From NCBI RefSeq assembly GCF_006539505.1, contig NZ_BJND01000008.1, positions 248,001-312,000 on the forward strand: DNA of 64,000 nucleotides, in the 5' to 3' direction. This DNA comes from Streptomyces spinoverrucosus. Its GTDB lineage: Bacteria > Actinomycetota > Actinomycetes > Streptomycetales > Streptomycetaceae. The notes beneath the pieces were generated by a model. The model was not told the origin of the DNA, ran no database searches, and saw only the letters and a list, made by a program, of their open reading frames with translations. Of the stretch, positions 35,434-43,090 are shown in pieces (position 1 is the stretch's first letter; each line of letters starts with the position of its first letter). The translations under genes and the position numbers were made by a program.

Positions 35434-36537
35434 TTACTGGGCGCCGAGACCGGCATCGTCGACGGTCGGCTTGCCCTCGGCGGCGAGGACCTTGTTGAGC
35501 GGGGCGAGGTCGTAGATGCCGTTCAGGTCGGGCTGGTCCAGCAGCCCGGCCTTCACGGCGTGCTCGGCCTCGGTCCTGAGGCTGGCGGCCAGCGGGTCGT
35601 CGGTGATGTGGATGGACTCCCACGCCGGGTCGAGCACGTCGGCCGGCAGCTCCTTGCCCGAGTCCACCTCGAGCTGGGCGTTGGCCGAGGCTTTGGCCTT
35701 GTCCGGGTTGGCGTTGATCCACGCGTTGGTCTTCACGGACGCGCGCAGTACCGCCTCGACGGCCTTCGGGTGCTCCTTCAGGAACGACTGCGACACGATG
35801 ATGTTCGTGATCACGAACTTCTTGTCGGGCCACAGGTCGGCCTCGTCGAGCAGCACCTTCGCGCCCTCGGCGACCAGCTTCGACGCGGTCGGCTCCGGCA
35901 CCCACGCGCCGTCGATGGAGCCCGACTTGTAGGCGTCCGGCGTGATCTTGTTGTCGGTGCGGACGACCGAGACGTCGCCCTGGCCGCTCTCCGCGTCGAC
36001 CTTCCAGCCCTTGCCGGCGATCCAGTTGAGGAACGCGACGTCCTGCGTGTTTCCGAGCTGTGGGGTCGCGATCTTCTTGCCCTTGACGTCGTTCAGGGTC
36101 TTGATCTTCTCCGGGTTGACCACGAGCTTCACGCCACCGGACGCCGAACCGCCGATGATCTTCAGGTTCTTGCCGCCCGACTTGACGAACCCGTTGATCG
36201 CCGGGGACGGGCCGATCCAGCCGATGTCGATGGACCCCGAGTTGAGCGCCTCGATCTCGGAGGGCCCGGCGTTGAAGGTCGCGTACTTCACCTGAGTCCC
36301 GCCCAGCTCCTTCTGGAACAGCCCCTCGTTGCGGCCCACCAGCGCGGTCGCGTGGGTGAGGTTGCCGAAGTAGCCGATCCTCACGCTGTCGAGACCGTCG
36401 ACCTTCTTCGCACCGGCGACGACCTGCTGCCTGGTGTCGTCCTGCGCCTGGGAGCCATAGCCGCAGGCGGCGAGCGCGAGGAGGGGGAGCGCGGCGGTCA
36501 CCGCGAGACTGCGGCGAAGGGCGGTGGTGGCAGGCAC
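35434..36537 (-). CDS. ssuA: ABC transporter substrate-binding lipoprotein, sulfonate type (SsuA-like)
   Basis: A 367-residue exported lipoprotein: signal peptide with lipobox LALAAC, then an NMT1/SsuA-type binding domain (SVRIGYFGNLTHATALVGRNEGLFQKELGGTQVKYATFNAGPSEIEALNSGSIDIGWIGPSPAINGF). The GxxxxxAL-SGSIDIG pattern is typical of aliphatic sulfonate and taurine binding proteins. GTG 36537 is preceded by GAGAGGA. It follows cysN by about 206 bp containing two small frames, so it may have an internal promoter. Confidence 0.88.
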   Translation of the reverse strand: MPATTALRRSLAVTAALPLLALAACGYGSQAQDDTRQQVVAGAKKVDGLDSVRIGYFGNLTHATALVGRNEGLFQKELGGTQVKYATFNAGPSEIEALNSGSIDIGWIGPSPAINGFVKSGGKNLKIIGGSASGGVKLVVNPEKIKTLNDVKGKKIATPQLGNTQDVAFLNWIAGKGWKVDAESGQGDVSVVRTDNKITPDAYKSGSIDGAWVPEPTASKLVAEGAKVLLDEADLWPDKKFVITNIIVSQSFLKEHPKAVEAVLRASVKTNAWINANPDKAKASANAQLEVDSGKELPADVLDPAWESIHITDDPLAASLRTEAEHAVKAGLLDQPDLNGIYDLAPLNKVLAAEGKPTVDDAGLGAQ

Positions 36538-36577
36538 GGGAGGTGTTCCTCTCGTCGGCCCGGCGGGTCACGATCTG

Positions 36578-36649
36578 TCAGGTCGTGGCCGGGAGGTCGG
36601 CAGGTTTTCGGCGGCGGCGCGCGGCGTGCGCGTACGTCGTCACGCACAT
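36578..36649 (-). CDS. Possible 23-residue upstream peptide before ssuA
   Basis: A small frame (MCVTTYAHAARRRRKP...) ends 40 bp before the ssuA GTG. GGAG lies about eight bases before its ATG. It has Cys at position 2 and an Arg-rich middle, so it might be a sulfur-responsive leader, but nothing beyond position and start context supports it. It overlaps the end of the 33-residue frame upstream by 10 bp. Confidence 0.25.
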   Translation of the reverse strand: MCVTTYAHAARRRRKPADLPATT

Positions 36650-36741
36650 CGCGCCACTCCGCCCTGCCCGCTGCCGAGGGCGCCGCTGCCGACGCGGCCG
36701 CCCTCCTTGGCGAAGGACGAGTAGAAGTCGGTCGAGGCCAT
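36640..36741 (-). CDS. Possible 33-residue small protein after cysN
   Basis: The ATG is two bases after the cysN stop and the frame reads MASTDFYSSFAKEGGRVGSG..., ending RCA. The position suggests translational coupling to cysN. The second half is Gly/Ser-rich with no recognisable motif. It could be a genuine small protein or chance coding. Confidence 0.3.
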   Translation of the reverse strand: MASTDFYSSFAKEGGRVGSGALGSGQGGVARCA

Positions 36742-36743
36742 GG

Positions 36744-38078
36744 TCAGAAGTCCCACCCGTCGTCCTCGGCCTCGTCCCGGACCGGCTCCGGGGAGGCGAA
36801 CGACTCGCCGACCATGCCCGCGGTGAGCGTGGTGCCGTCGCTGGGGTCGATCAGGATGAACGAGCCGGTGCGCCGGGAGTCGGCGTAGGAGTCGACCGGC
36901 AGCGGCTCGGCGGTGCGGACCTTCACCCGGCCGATGTCGTTGGCGACGAGCTGTCCCGGGTGCGGGTGCAGGGACAGGTCGTCGAGGGTGAGCCGGGACG
37001 GGATGTCCTTGACGATCGCCTTGACCGTGCGGGTGCCGTGCTTGAGCAGCACCCGGTGGCCGACGGTCAGCGGCTGGTCGGCCACATGGCAGACGGTCGC
37101 CTCGATGTCCTGGGTGGTCGGCGGCGCGTCCTTGCTGGGCACGATCAGGTCACCGCGCGAGATGTCGATGTCGTCCTGAAGCAGGAGGGTGACCGACTGC
37201 GTGGTCCAGGCGACGTCGACCGGCTTGCCCAGCAGGTCGATGCCGGAGATCTTCGTCGAACGGCCGGACGGCAGGACCGTGATCTGCTCGCCGACGCGGA
37301 ACGTGCCCGCCGCGATCTGACCCGCGTAGCCCCGGTAGTCGGGGTGCTCGGCGCTCTGCGGCCGGATCACGTACTGCACGGGCAGCCGCGCGTGGCAGTG
37401 CGCCAGGTCGTGGCTCACGGGCACGGTTTCCAGGTGTTCCAGAACGGTCGGTCCGCCGTACCAGTCCATGTGCGCGGACGGTTCCACGACGTTGTCGCCG
37501 TTCAGCGCGGAGATCGGGATCGCGGTGACCTCGGGGACGCCGAGTTCCGTGGCGTACGCCGTGAACTCCTCGGCGATCGCGCCGAAAACGCTCTCCTCGT
37601 ACCCGACGAGGTCCATCTTGTTGACCGCGAGCACCGCGTGCGGGACGCGCAGCAGCGCGGCGATCGCGGCGTGCCGGCGGGTCTGCTCGACGACGCCGTT
37701 GCGGGCGTCGACGAGGATGATCGTCAGCTCGGCGGTGGAGGCGCCGGTGACCATGTTCCGGGTGTACTGCACGTGGCCCGGGGTGTCGGCGAGGATGAAC
37801 CGGCGGCGGGGCGTGGCGAAGTAGCGGTACGCGACGTCGATGGTGATGCCCTGCTCGCGCTCGGCGCGCAGGCCGTCCGTCAGCAGCGCGAGGTCGGGGC
37901 CTTCCTGCCCTCGCGAGGCCGAGGCGCGTTCCACGGCCTCCAGCTGGTCGGTGAGGACCGACTTGGAGTCGTGCAGCAGCCGGCCCACGAGGGTGGACTT
38001 GCCGTCGTCGACGGAACCGGCGGTGGCGAACCGCAGCAGGGTTGTGGCCGAGAGTTCCTCGGTCGTGGTCGTGCTCAT
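36744..38078 (-). CDS. cysN: Sulfate adenylyltransferase large (GTPase) subunit CysN
   Basis: A 444-residue EF-Tu-like GTPase subunit that couples GTP hydrolysis to CysD-catalysed APS formation from sulfate and ATP. G1 is GSVDDGKST, G3 is DTPGH, G4 is NKMD, followed by two beta-barrel domains (about 235-430). It is CysN alone, with no fused APS kinase. It starts two bases after the cysD stop, in the standard cysD-cysN order. Confidence 0.95.
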   Translation of the reverse strand: MSTTTTEELSATTLLRFATAGSVDDGKSTLVGRLLHDSKSVLTDQLEAVERASASRGQEGPDLALLTDGLRAEREQGITIDVAYRYFATPRRRFILADTPGHVQYTRNMVTGASTAELTIILVDARNGVVEQTRRHAAIAALLRVPHAVLAVNKMDLVGYEESVFGAIAEEFTAYATELGVPEVTAIPISALNGDNVVEPSAHMDWYGGPTVLEHLETVPVSHDLAHCHARLPVQYVIRPQSAEHPDYRGYAGQIAAGTFRVGEQITVLPSGRSTKISGIDLLGKPVDVAWTTQSVTLLLQDDIDISRGDLIVPSKDAPPTTQDIEATVCHVADQPLTVGHRVLLKHGTRTVKAIVKDIPSRLTLDDLSLHPHPGQLVANDIGRVKVRTAEPLPVDSYADSRRTGSFILIDPSDGTTLTAGMVGESFASPEPVRDEAEDDGWDF

Positions 38079-38080
38079 GT

Positions 38081-39016
38081 TTAGAAGTACCCCTCGCGCT
38101 TGCGGTCTTCCATCGCGGCCTCGGAGAGCTTGTCGTCGGCCCGGGTGGCGCCCCGCTCGGTCAGCCGGGACGCGGCGATCTCGGTGATGACCTGCTCCAG
38201 CGTCTCCGCGTCGGAGTCGACGGCGCCCGTGCAGGACATGTCGCCGACGGTCCGGTAGCGGATCAGCCGCTTCTCGACGGTCTCGCCGTCCTTGGGGCCG
38301 CCCCACTCGCCGGCGGTCAGCCACATGCCGTTGCGCCGGAACACCTCACGCTCGTGCGCGAAATAAATGGCGGGCAGCTCGATGCCCTCGCGGGCGATGT
38401 ACTGCCAGACGTCCAGCTCGGTCCAGTTGGACAGCGGGAACACACGGACGTGCTCGCCGGGGGCGTGCCGCCCGTTGTACAGGTTCCACAGCTCGGGGCG
38501 CTGCCTGCGCGGGTCCCACTGGGAGAACTCGTCGCGCAGCGAGAACACCCGCTCCTTCGCCCGTGCCTTCTCCTCGTCCCGGCGCCCGCCGCCGAACACC
38601 GCGTCGAAACGCTCCGCCTGGATCTTCTCCGTCAGCGGAAGCGTCTGCAGCGGGTTACGCGTCCCGTCCGGGCGCTCCTTCAGCACACCCCGGTCGATGT
38701 AGTCCTGCACGGACGCGACATGCAGCCGCAGGCCGTGCTCGGCCACCGTACGGTCCCGGTAGTCGATGACCTCGGGGAAGTTGTGCCCGGTGTCCACATG
38801 CAGCAGCGAGAAGGGCACCGGCGCGGGCGTGAACGCCTTCAGCGCCAGGTGCAGCATGACGATGGAGTCCTTGCCGCCGGAGAAGAGGATCACCGGCCGC
38901 TCGAACTCGCCCGCCACCTCACGGAAGATGTGCACCGCCTCGGACTCCAGCGCGTCCAGGTGCGACAGGGCGTACGGGGTGTCGGTGCCCTCGTCGATCG
39001 TGGCGACGGTCGTCAT
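38081..39016 (-). CDS. cysD: Sulfate adenylyltransferase small subunit CysD
   Basis: A 311-residue ATP-PPi-loop enzyme that adenylates sulfate to APS. The PP-loop is LFSGGKDSIVML, followed by LLHVDTGHNFPEVI and FGGGRRDEEKARAKER, all typical of CysD; RVFPLSNWTELDVWQYI and the KLSEAAMEDRKREGYF end are also standard. ATG 39016 overlaps the cysC stop (ATGA at 39016-39013), giving translational coupling. Confidence 0.96.
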   Translation of the reverse strand: MTTVATIDEGTDTPYALSHLDALESEAVHIFREVAGEFERPVILFSGGKDSIVMLHLALKAFTPAPVPFSLLHVDTGHNFPEVIDYRDRTVAEHGLRLHVASVQDYIDRGVLKERPDGTRNPLQTLPLTEKIQAERFDAVFGGGRRDEEKARAKERVFSLRDEFSQWDPRRQRPELWNLYNGRHAPGEHVRVFPLSNWTELDVWQYIAREGIELPAIYFAHEREVFRRNGMWLTAGEWGGPKDGETVEKRLIRYRTVGDMSCTGAVDSDAETLEQVITEIAASRLTERGATRADDKLSEAAMEDRKREGYF

Positions 39017-39585
39017 GCCAGTCCCCTCTCGGTGAGCAGCGTGTACAGCGACGCCGCGGACTCCTGCACGGTCTGGTTCTGGGACTCGATCCGCAGATCG
39101 GGCGCCTCGGGCTCCTCGTACGGGTCGTCCACGCCGGTCAGCCCCGTCAGCTCGCCCGCGGCCTGCTTGGCGTACAGCCCCTTCACATCGCGCACGGAGC
39201 ACACCTCGACGGGCGTCGCCACGTGCACTTCCAGATACGGCGTGCCGTTCGTCTCGTGCCGCTTGCGCACCGCGTCACGGCTGTCGGTGTACGGCGCGAT
39301 CACCGGGACCAGCGCCTTGACACCGTTACGGGCGAGCAGCTCGGCGACGTAACCGATGCGCTGCACGTTGGTGTGCCGGTCCTCGCGGCTGAAGCCGAGG
39401 CCCGCCGAGATGAACTCGCGGATCTCGTCGCCGTCGAGCACCTCGACGAGGTGGCCCTCCTCCCGCAGCCGGCCGGCCAGCTCGTACGCGATCGTGGTCT
39501 TGCCGGCGCTCGGCAGGCCCGTGAGCCAGACGGTGGCTCCGCTCGTCACGTGCTTCTCCTGAGGGGTCGGTGTGGTGGTCGTCAT
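39013..39585 (-). CDS. cysC: Adenylylsulfate kinase CysC
   Basis: A 190-residue P-loop kinase that phosphorylates APS to PAPS. Walker A is GLPSAGKTT, followed by VLDGDEIREFISAGLGFSREDRHTNVQRIGYVA, PVIAPY, and EVHVATPVEVCSVRDVKGLYAKQ. ATG 39585 overlaps the cysH stop (ATGA). Because CysH here has the Cys set of an APS reductase, CysC may serve PAPS-dependent sulfotransferases and not reduction; this is inference. Confidence 0.94.
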   Translation of the reverse strand: MTTTTPTPQEKHVTSGATVWLTGLPSAGKTTIAYELAGRLREEGHLVEVLDGDEIREFISAGLGFSREDRHTNVQRIGYVAELLARNGVKALVPVIAPYTDSRDAVRKRHETNGTPYLEVHVATPVEVCSVRDVKGLYAKQAAGELTGLTGVDDPYEEPEAPDLRIESQNQTVQESAASLYTLLTERGLA

Positions 39586-40292
39586 CCGTGCAGCCCGCAC
39601 TCGGTCTTGGCCCGCCCGGCCCAGCGGCCGGCGCGCGCGTCCTCGCCCGCGAGGACCCGGCGGGTGCAGGGGGCGCAGCCGATGGAGGCGTAGCCGTCCA
39701 TGAGCAGCGGGTTGGTCAGGACGCCGTGCTCGGTGACGTAGGCGTCCACGTCGTCCTGGGTCCAGCGGGCGATCGGCGAGATCTTGATCTTCTGGCGCTT
39801 TTCGTCCCAGGCGACGACCGGGGTGTTCGCCCGGGTCGGGGACTCGTCGCGGCGCAGTCCGGTCGCCCATGCGTCGTAGTTCTTCAGCCCCTGCTCCAGG
39901 GGCTTGACCTTGCGCAGGAAGCAGCACAGGTCGGGGTCGCGGTCGTGCAGCTTGGGGCCGTACTCCGCGTCCTGCTCGGCGACGGTCTGGGCCGGGGTGA
40001 GGGTGATGACGTTGACGTCCATCACCGCCTCGACGGCGTCCCGGGTGCCGATGGTCTCCTCGAAGTGGTAGCCGGTGTCGAGAAAGACGACGTCGACGCC
40101 GGGCATCGCGCGGGACGCGAGGTGGGCGACCACCGCGTCCTCCATGGAGGACGTCACGCAGAACCGCTTGCCGAAGGTTTCCGCCGCCCACTGGAGGATC
40201 TCCAGTGCGGAAGCCTCTTCCAGTTCGCGGCCCGCCTGCTCGGCGAGCGCCCTCAGCCGCTCTGTCTCCCGCGTTTCCTGAGCGGTCGTCAT
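39582..40292 (-). CDS. cysH: Assimilatory adenylylsulfate (APS) reductase CysH
   Basis: A 236-residue enzyme that reduces APS to sulfite with thioredoxin. The core has SSMEDAVVAHLA and FLDTGYHFEET. The Cys pairs C123-C124 (DLCCFLRKVKPL) and C206/C209 (IGCAPCTRR) ligate the [4Fe-4S] cluster that separates APS reductases from cluster-free PAPS reductases, and C232 in the C-terminal ECGLHG is the catalytic thiol. ATG 40292 overlaps the stop of the zinc-ribbon gene (ATGA). Confidence 0.94.
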   Translation of the reverse strand: MTTAQETRETERLRALAEQAGRELEEASALEILQWAAETFGKRFCVTSSMEDAVVAHLASRAMPGVDVVFLDTGYHFEETIGTRDAVEAVMDVNVITLTPAQTVAEQDAEYGPKLHDRDPDLCCFLRKVKPLEQGLKNYDAWATGLRRDESPTRANTPVVAWDEKRQKIKISPIARWTQDDVDAYVTEHGVLTNPLLMDGYASIGCAPCTRRVLAGEDARAGRWAGRAKTECGLHG

Positions 40293-40468
40293 ATCGCGTC
40301 CCCTCCCGTTGTGTCGTGCTGGAGTCCGCGGGCCAGCAGCCCGAGGAACTTCAGCTGGAATGCGCGGTTGCATGCCGCGCATTCCCAGGCGCCGTGGCCC
40401 TGCTCACTCGGACGCAGGTCCTCGTCGCCGCAGTAGGGGCAGTAGAAGGGGGCCGCACGCTCGCTCAT
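40289..40468 (-). CDS. Small zinc-ribbon protein in the sulfite reductase operon
   Basis: A 59-residue protein between the sulfite reductase and cysH genes, overlapping each by ATGA (40465-40468 and 40289-40292). It has two Cys pairs spaced as a zinc ribbon: CPYC near residue 10 and CAAC near residue 32 (AFYCPYCG-type and WECAACNRAFQ). The C-terminal helix AFQLKFLGLL follows the second pair. Its tight coupling on both sides argues that it is real and works with the reductases, perhaps in metal or cluster supply or as a ferredoxin-like partner; no function is established. Confidence 0.85.
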   Translation of the reverse strand: MSERAAPFYCPYCGDEDLRPSEQGHGAWECAACNRAFQLKFLGLLARGLQHDTTGGDAI

Positions 40469-42162
40469 GACAGCGACTCCTCGCTGGCGCGCGCCGCCCA
40501 GGTGGCGAACCGCTCGCCGTCCTCGCGCTCGTCCTGGAACCGCTTCAGGACACGCTCGACGTAGTCGGGCAGCTCCTCGGAGGTGACCTTCAGACCGCGT
40601 ACCTTGCGGCCGAACCCGGCCTCCAGGCCGAGCGCGCCGCCCAGGTGCACCTGGTAGCCCTCGACCTGCTCGCCCTGGTCGTTCATGACCAGCTGGCCCT
40701 TGAGACCGATGTCCGCGACCTGGATACGGGCGCAGGCGTTCGGGCAGCCGTTGATGTTGATGGTGATCGGCTCGTCGAAGTCCGGGATCCGGCGCTCCAG
40801 TTCGTCGATCAGCGAGGCGCCGCGCGCCTTGGTCTCGACGATGGCGAGCTTGCAGAACTCGATACCGGTGCAGGCCATCGTGCCGCGCCGGAACGGGGAC
40901 GGCTTGACCGTGAGGTCCAGCGCCTCCAGGCCCTCGACGAGGGAGTCGATCCGCGACTCGTCGACGTCCAGCACGATCATCTTCTGCTCGACCGTGGTGC
41001 GGACCCGGCCCGAGCCGTGCGCCTCCGCCAGTTCGGCGATCTTCGTGAGTGTGGCGCCGTCGACGCGGCCGACTCGCGGTGCGAAACCGACGTAGAAACG
41101 GCCGTCCTTCTGCCGGTGCACCCCGACGTGGTCGCGCCAGCGCTCCAGGGGCTGGGCGGGCGCGGGGCCGTCGACCAGCTTGCGCTTGAGGTACTCGTCC
41201 TCCAGCACCTGGCGGAACTTTTCCGCACCCCAGTCGGCGACCAGGAACTTCAGCCGGGCGCGCGTGCGGAGGCGCCGGTAGCCGTAGTCACGGAAGATCG
41301 AGATGACGCCCTCGTAGACGTCGGGCACCTCGTCGAGCGAGACCCAGGCGCCGAGCCGGACGCCGATCTTCGGGTTGGTGGACAGGCCGCCGCCGACCCA
41401 CAGGTCGAAGCCGGGGCCGTACTGGGGGTGGTTGACGCCGACGAAGGCGATGTCGTTGATCTCGTGCGCCACGTCAAGCAGCGGCGAGCCGGAGACCGCG
41501 GACTTGAACTTGCGGGGCAGGTTCGAGAACGCCTTGTTGCCGATGATCCGGCGGTGGATCTCCTCGATCGCCGGGGTGCCGTCGATGATCTCGTCCGCGG
41601 CGATACCGGCGACGGGCGAGCCGAGGATCACACGGGGCGTGTCACCGCAGGCCTCGGTGGTGGACAGGCCGACCGCCTCCAGGCGGTTCCAGATCTCGGG
41701 CACGTCCTCGATCCGGATCCAGTGGTACTGGACGTTCTGCCGGTCGGTGATGTCGGCCGTGCCGCGCGCGAACTCCTGCGAGATCTCACCGATGACGCGC
41801 AGCTGCTGGGTGGTGAGCCGGCCGCCGTCGATACGGACGCGCAGCATGAAGTACTCGTCGTCCAGCTCCTCCGGCTCCAGGATCGCGGTCTTGCCGCCGT
41901 CGATCCCGGGCTTGCGCTGGGTGTACAGGCCCCACCAGCGCATCCGGCCGCGCAGGTCGTTGGGGTCGATCGAGTCGAAACCGCGCTTGGAGTAGATCGT
42001 CTCAATGCGTGTCCGCACATTGAGACCGTCGTCGTCCTTCTTGAACTGTTCGTTGCCGTTGAGCGGGGTGAAGTGACCCACGGCCCACTGACCCTCGCCG
42101 CGGTGACGGCTCACCTTGCGGCGGGGAGTCGCGGCGGCAGGGTTCTGCGGGGTGGCGGCCAT
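40465..42162 (-). CDS. Ferredoxin-dependent sulfite (or nitrite) reductase, siroheme enzyme
   Basis: A 565-residue NirA/SirA-type siroheme [4Fe-4S] reductase, most likely reducing sulfite to sulfide because it heads the cysHCDN cluster. The duplicated ferredoxin-like halves are visible (VRIDGGRLTTQQLRVIGEI and the repeat GRVRTTVEQKMIVLDV), with cluster/siroheme Cys motifs ACTGIEFCK and NGCPNACAR near the C terminus. ATG 42162 has GAAGGA about nine bases upstream. A 27-residue leader peptide precedes it. A nitrite reductase cannot be excluded by sequence alone, but the context makes sulfite the better guess. Confidence 0.92.
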   Translation of the reverse strand: MAATPQNPAAATPRRKVSRHRGEGQWAVGHFTPLNGNEQFKKDDDGLNVRTRIETIYSKRGFDSIDPNDLRGRMRWWGLYTQRKPGIDGGKTAILEPEELDDEYFMLRVRIDGGRLTTQQLRVIGEISQEFARGTADITDRQNVQYHWIRIEDVPEIWNRLEAVGLSTTEACGDTPRVILGSPVAGIAADEIIDGTPAIEEIHRRIIGNKAFSNLPRKFKSAVSGSPLLDVAHEINDIAFVGVNHPQYGPGFDLWVGGGLSTNPKIGVRLGAWVSLDEVPDVYEGVISIFRDYGYRRLRTRARLKFLVADWGAEKFRQVLEDEYLKRKLVDGPAPAQPLERWRDHVGVHRQKDGRFYVGFAPRVGRVDGATLTKIAELAEAHGSGRVRTTVEQKMIVLDVDESRIDSLVEGLEALDLTVKPSPFRRGTMACTGIEFCKLAIVETKARGASLIDELERRIPDFDEPITININGCPNACARIQVADIGLKGQLVMNDQGEQVEGYQVHLGGALGLEAGFGRKVRGLKVTSEELPDYVERVLKRFQDEREDGERFATWAARASEESLS

Positions 42163-42289
42163 GGTGATAAGTCCTTCGGGACAGGCGGAAAAGCGGCTCT
42201 GACCTGCGCGTACGGCGCATGGGGGCATACGTGCGCATCATTGCGCAGGGACAGACAAAGCGGGGGAGAACGGCGTTGCTGGAGAGGTC

Positions 42290-42373
42290 TCAGCTCGCCG
42301 GACAGATGGCGCTGGACATGCGGCCGAGGTCGACGTGCCGCCGACTCACCAAGGCAATTCCAGTTCCAGACAT
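42290..42373 (-). CDS. 27-residue sulfite-reductase leader peptide
   Basis: A short frame 127 bp upstream of the sulfite reductase start reads MSGTGIALVSRRH..., contains VDLGRMSSAICP and ends with Cys four residues from the stop. This matches the conserved putative leader peptide found before sulfur genes in Streptomyces, where RRHVDLxR is a constant core. By analogy with Cys-rich leader peptides of mycobacteria, slow decoding of the terminal Cys codon may control expression of the downstream operon, but here only the peptide and its position are seen. Confidence 0.75.
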   Translation of the reverse strand: MSGTGIALVSRRHVDLGRMSSAICPAS

Positions 42374-42395
42374 GACGGAAGCGTGTCACGGCGAT

Positions 42396-42410
42396 CTGGA
42401 CACAGTCCAG
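42396..42410. promoter_or_regulatory. Dyad upstream of the sulfur operon leader
   Basis: CTGGAC-ACA-GTCCAG is a perfect dyad 22 bp upstream of the leader ATG (42373), overlapping where the promoter should be. It is a candidate operator for a sulfur-responsive repressor; the factor is unknown. Confidence 0.45.
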
Positions 42411-42426
42411 CTTTATCCAAAATGCG

Positions 42427-42461
42427 GACACCCTTGTCTCGTATGGCGAAACAAGGGTGTC
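42427..42461. terminator. 11-bp inverted repeat between acetyltransferase end and sulfur operon
   Basis: Perfect arms 42427-42437 and 42451-42461 enclose a 13-base loop. It lies about 40 bp downstream of the stop of the leftward GNAT gene, so it probably terminates that transcript. Being about 55 bp upstream of the leader peptide, it could instead be part of the operon's control region. Confidence 0.5.
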
Positions 42462-42500
42462 GTCGGTCACATGGCGTGAACGCCGTCTTGTCCGACCAGG

Positions 42501-43073
42501 TCAGGCAGGGTATGCACCGGGCCACGGACCGGGCGCCCCGACCTCCGGCTCCTCCTCGACCTTGGTGTCGAACAGGGTGAAGCCGCGTCGCAGGTAGTTG
42601 TCCATCGCGTGTTCGCCGTCCTTGCTGCATGTATGCAGCCACACCCGCTTGGTCGGCGCAAGCCCCGGCCACCGGTCCGCGAGATCCCACGCGCGGGCAG
42701 TGCCGTACGACAGCAGGTGCCCGCCGATGCGCCGCCCGCGGAAGGCCGGGATCAGTCCGAAGTAGACGATCTCCACCACTGCGTCGTCCTGCGGTTCCAG
42801 CTCCACATAACCGGCGGGCGTGCCCCGGTCGTAGGCCACCCACGTCTCCACCCCGGGCCGCTCCAGGTGCTCCTGCCACCGCGCGTACGTCCAGCCCAGC
42901 CGGTCGGTCCAGTGGATGTCCCCGCCCACGGACGCGTACAGGAAACGGCTGAACTCGGGCGAGGGCACCTCGGCGCGGACGATCCGCACGTCGCCCTCCG
43001 GCGCCGCCGCCGGGAGCAGGTCGGTCGGGGCGGTCTGCTCCAGGGACCAGGTGGTCACGGGGATGTTCGTCAT
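42501..43073 (-). CDS. GNAT-family N-acetyltransferase
   Basis: A 190-residue acetyltransferase with the GNAT core: WVAYDRGTPAGYVELEPQDDAVVEIVYFGLIPAFRGRRIGGHLLSYGTARAWDL, where RGRRIGGHLL is the acetyl-CoA pyrophosphate-binding motif A. It uses acetyl-CoA to acetylate an unidentified amine or protein. It lies immediately upstream of the sulfur operon in the same orientation but is separated by an inverted repeat. Confidence 0.88.
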   Translation of the reverse strand: MTNIPVTTWSLEQTAPTDLLPAAAPEGDVRIVRAEVPSPEFSRFLYASVGGDIHWTDRLGWTYARWQEHLERPGVETWVAYDRGTPAGYVELEPQDDAVVEIVYFGLIPAFRGRRIGGHLLSYGTARAWDLADRWPGLAPTKRVWLHTCSKDGEHAMDNYLRRGFTLFDTKVEEEPEVGAPGPWPGAYPA

Positions 43074-43090
43074 GCAGGTCAGGGAATCAT

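Noticed and set aside
42163..42289. SAM- or cobalamin-type riboswitch upstream of the sulfite reductase
   Set aside because: No conserved riboswitch core (for example the SAM-I or SAM-II elements) is recognisable; the leader peptide and dyads explain the region better.
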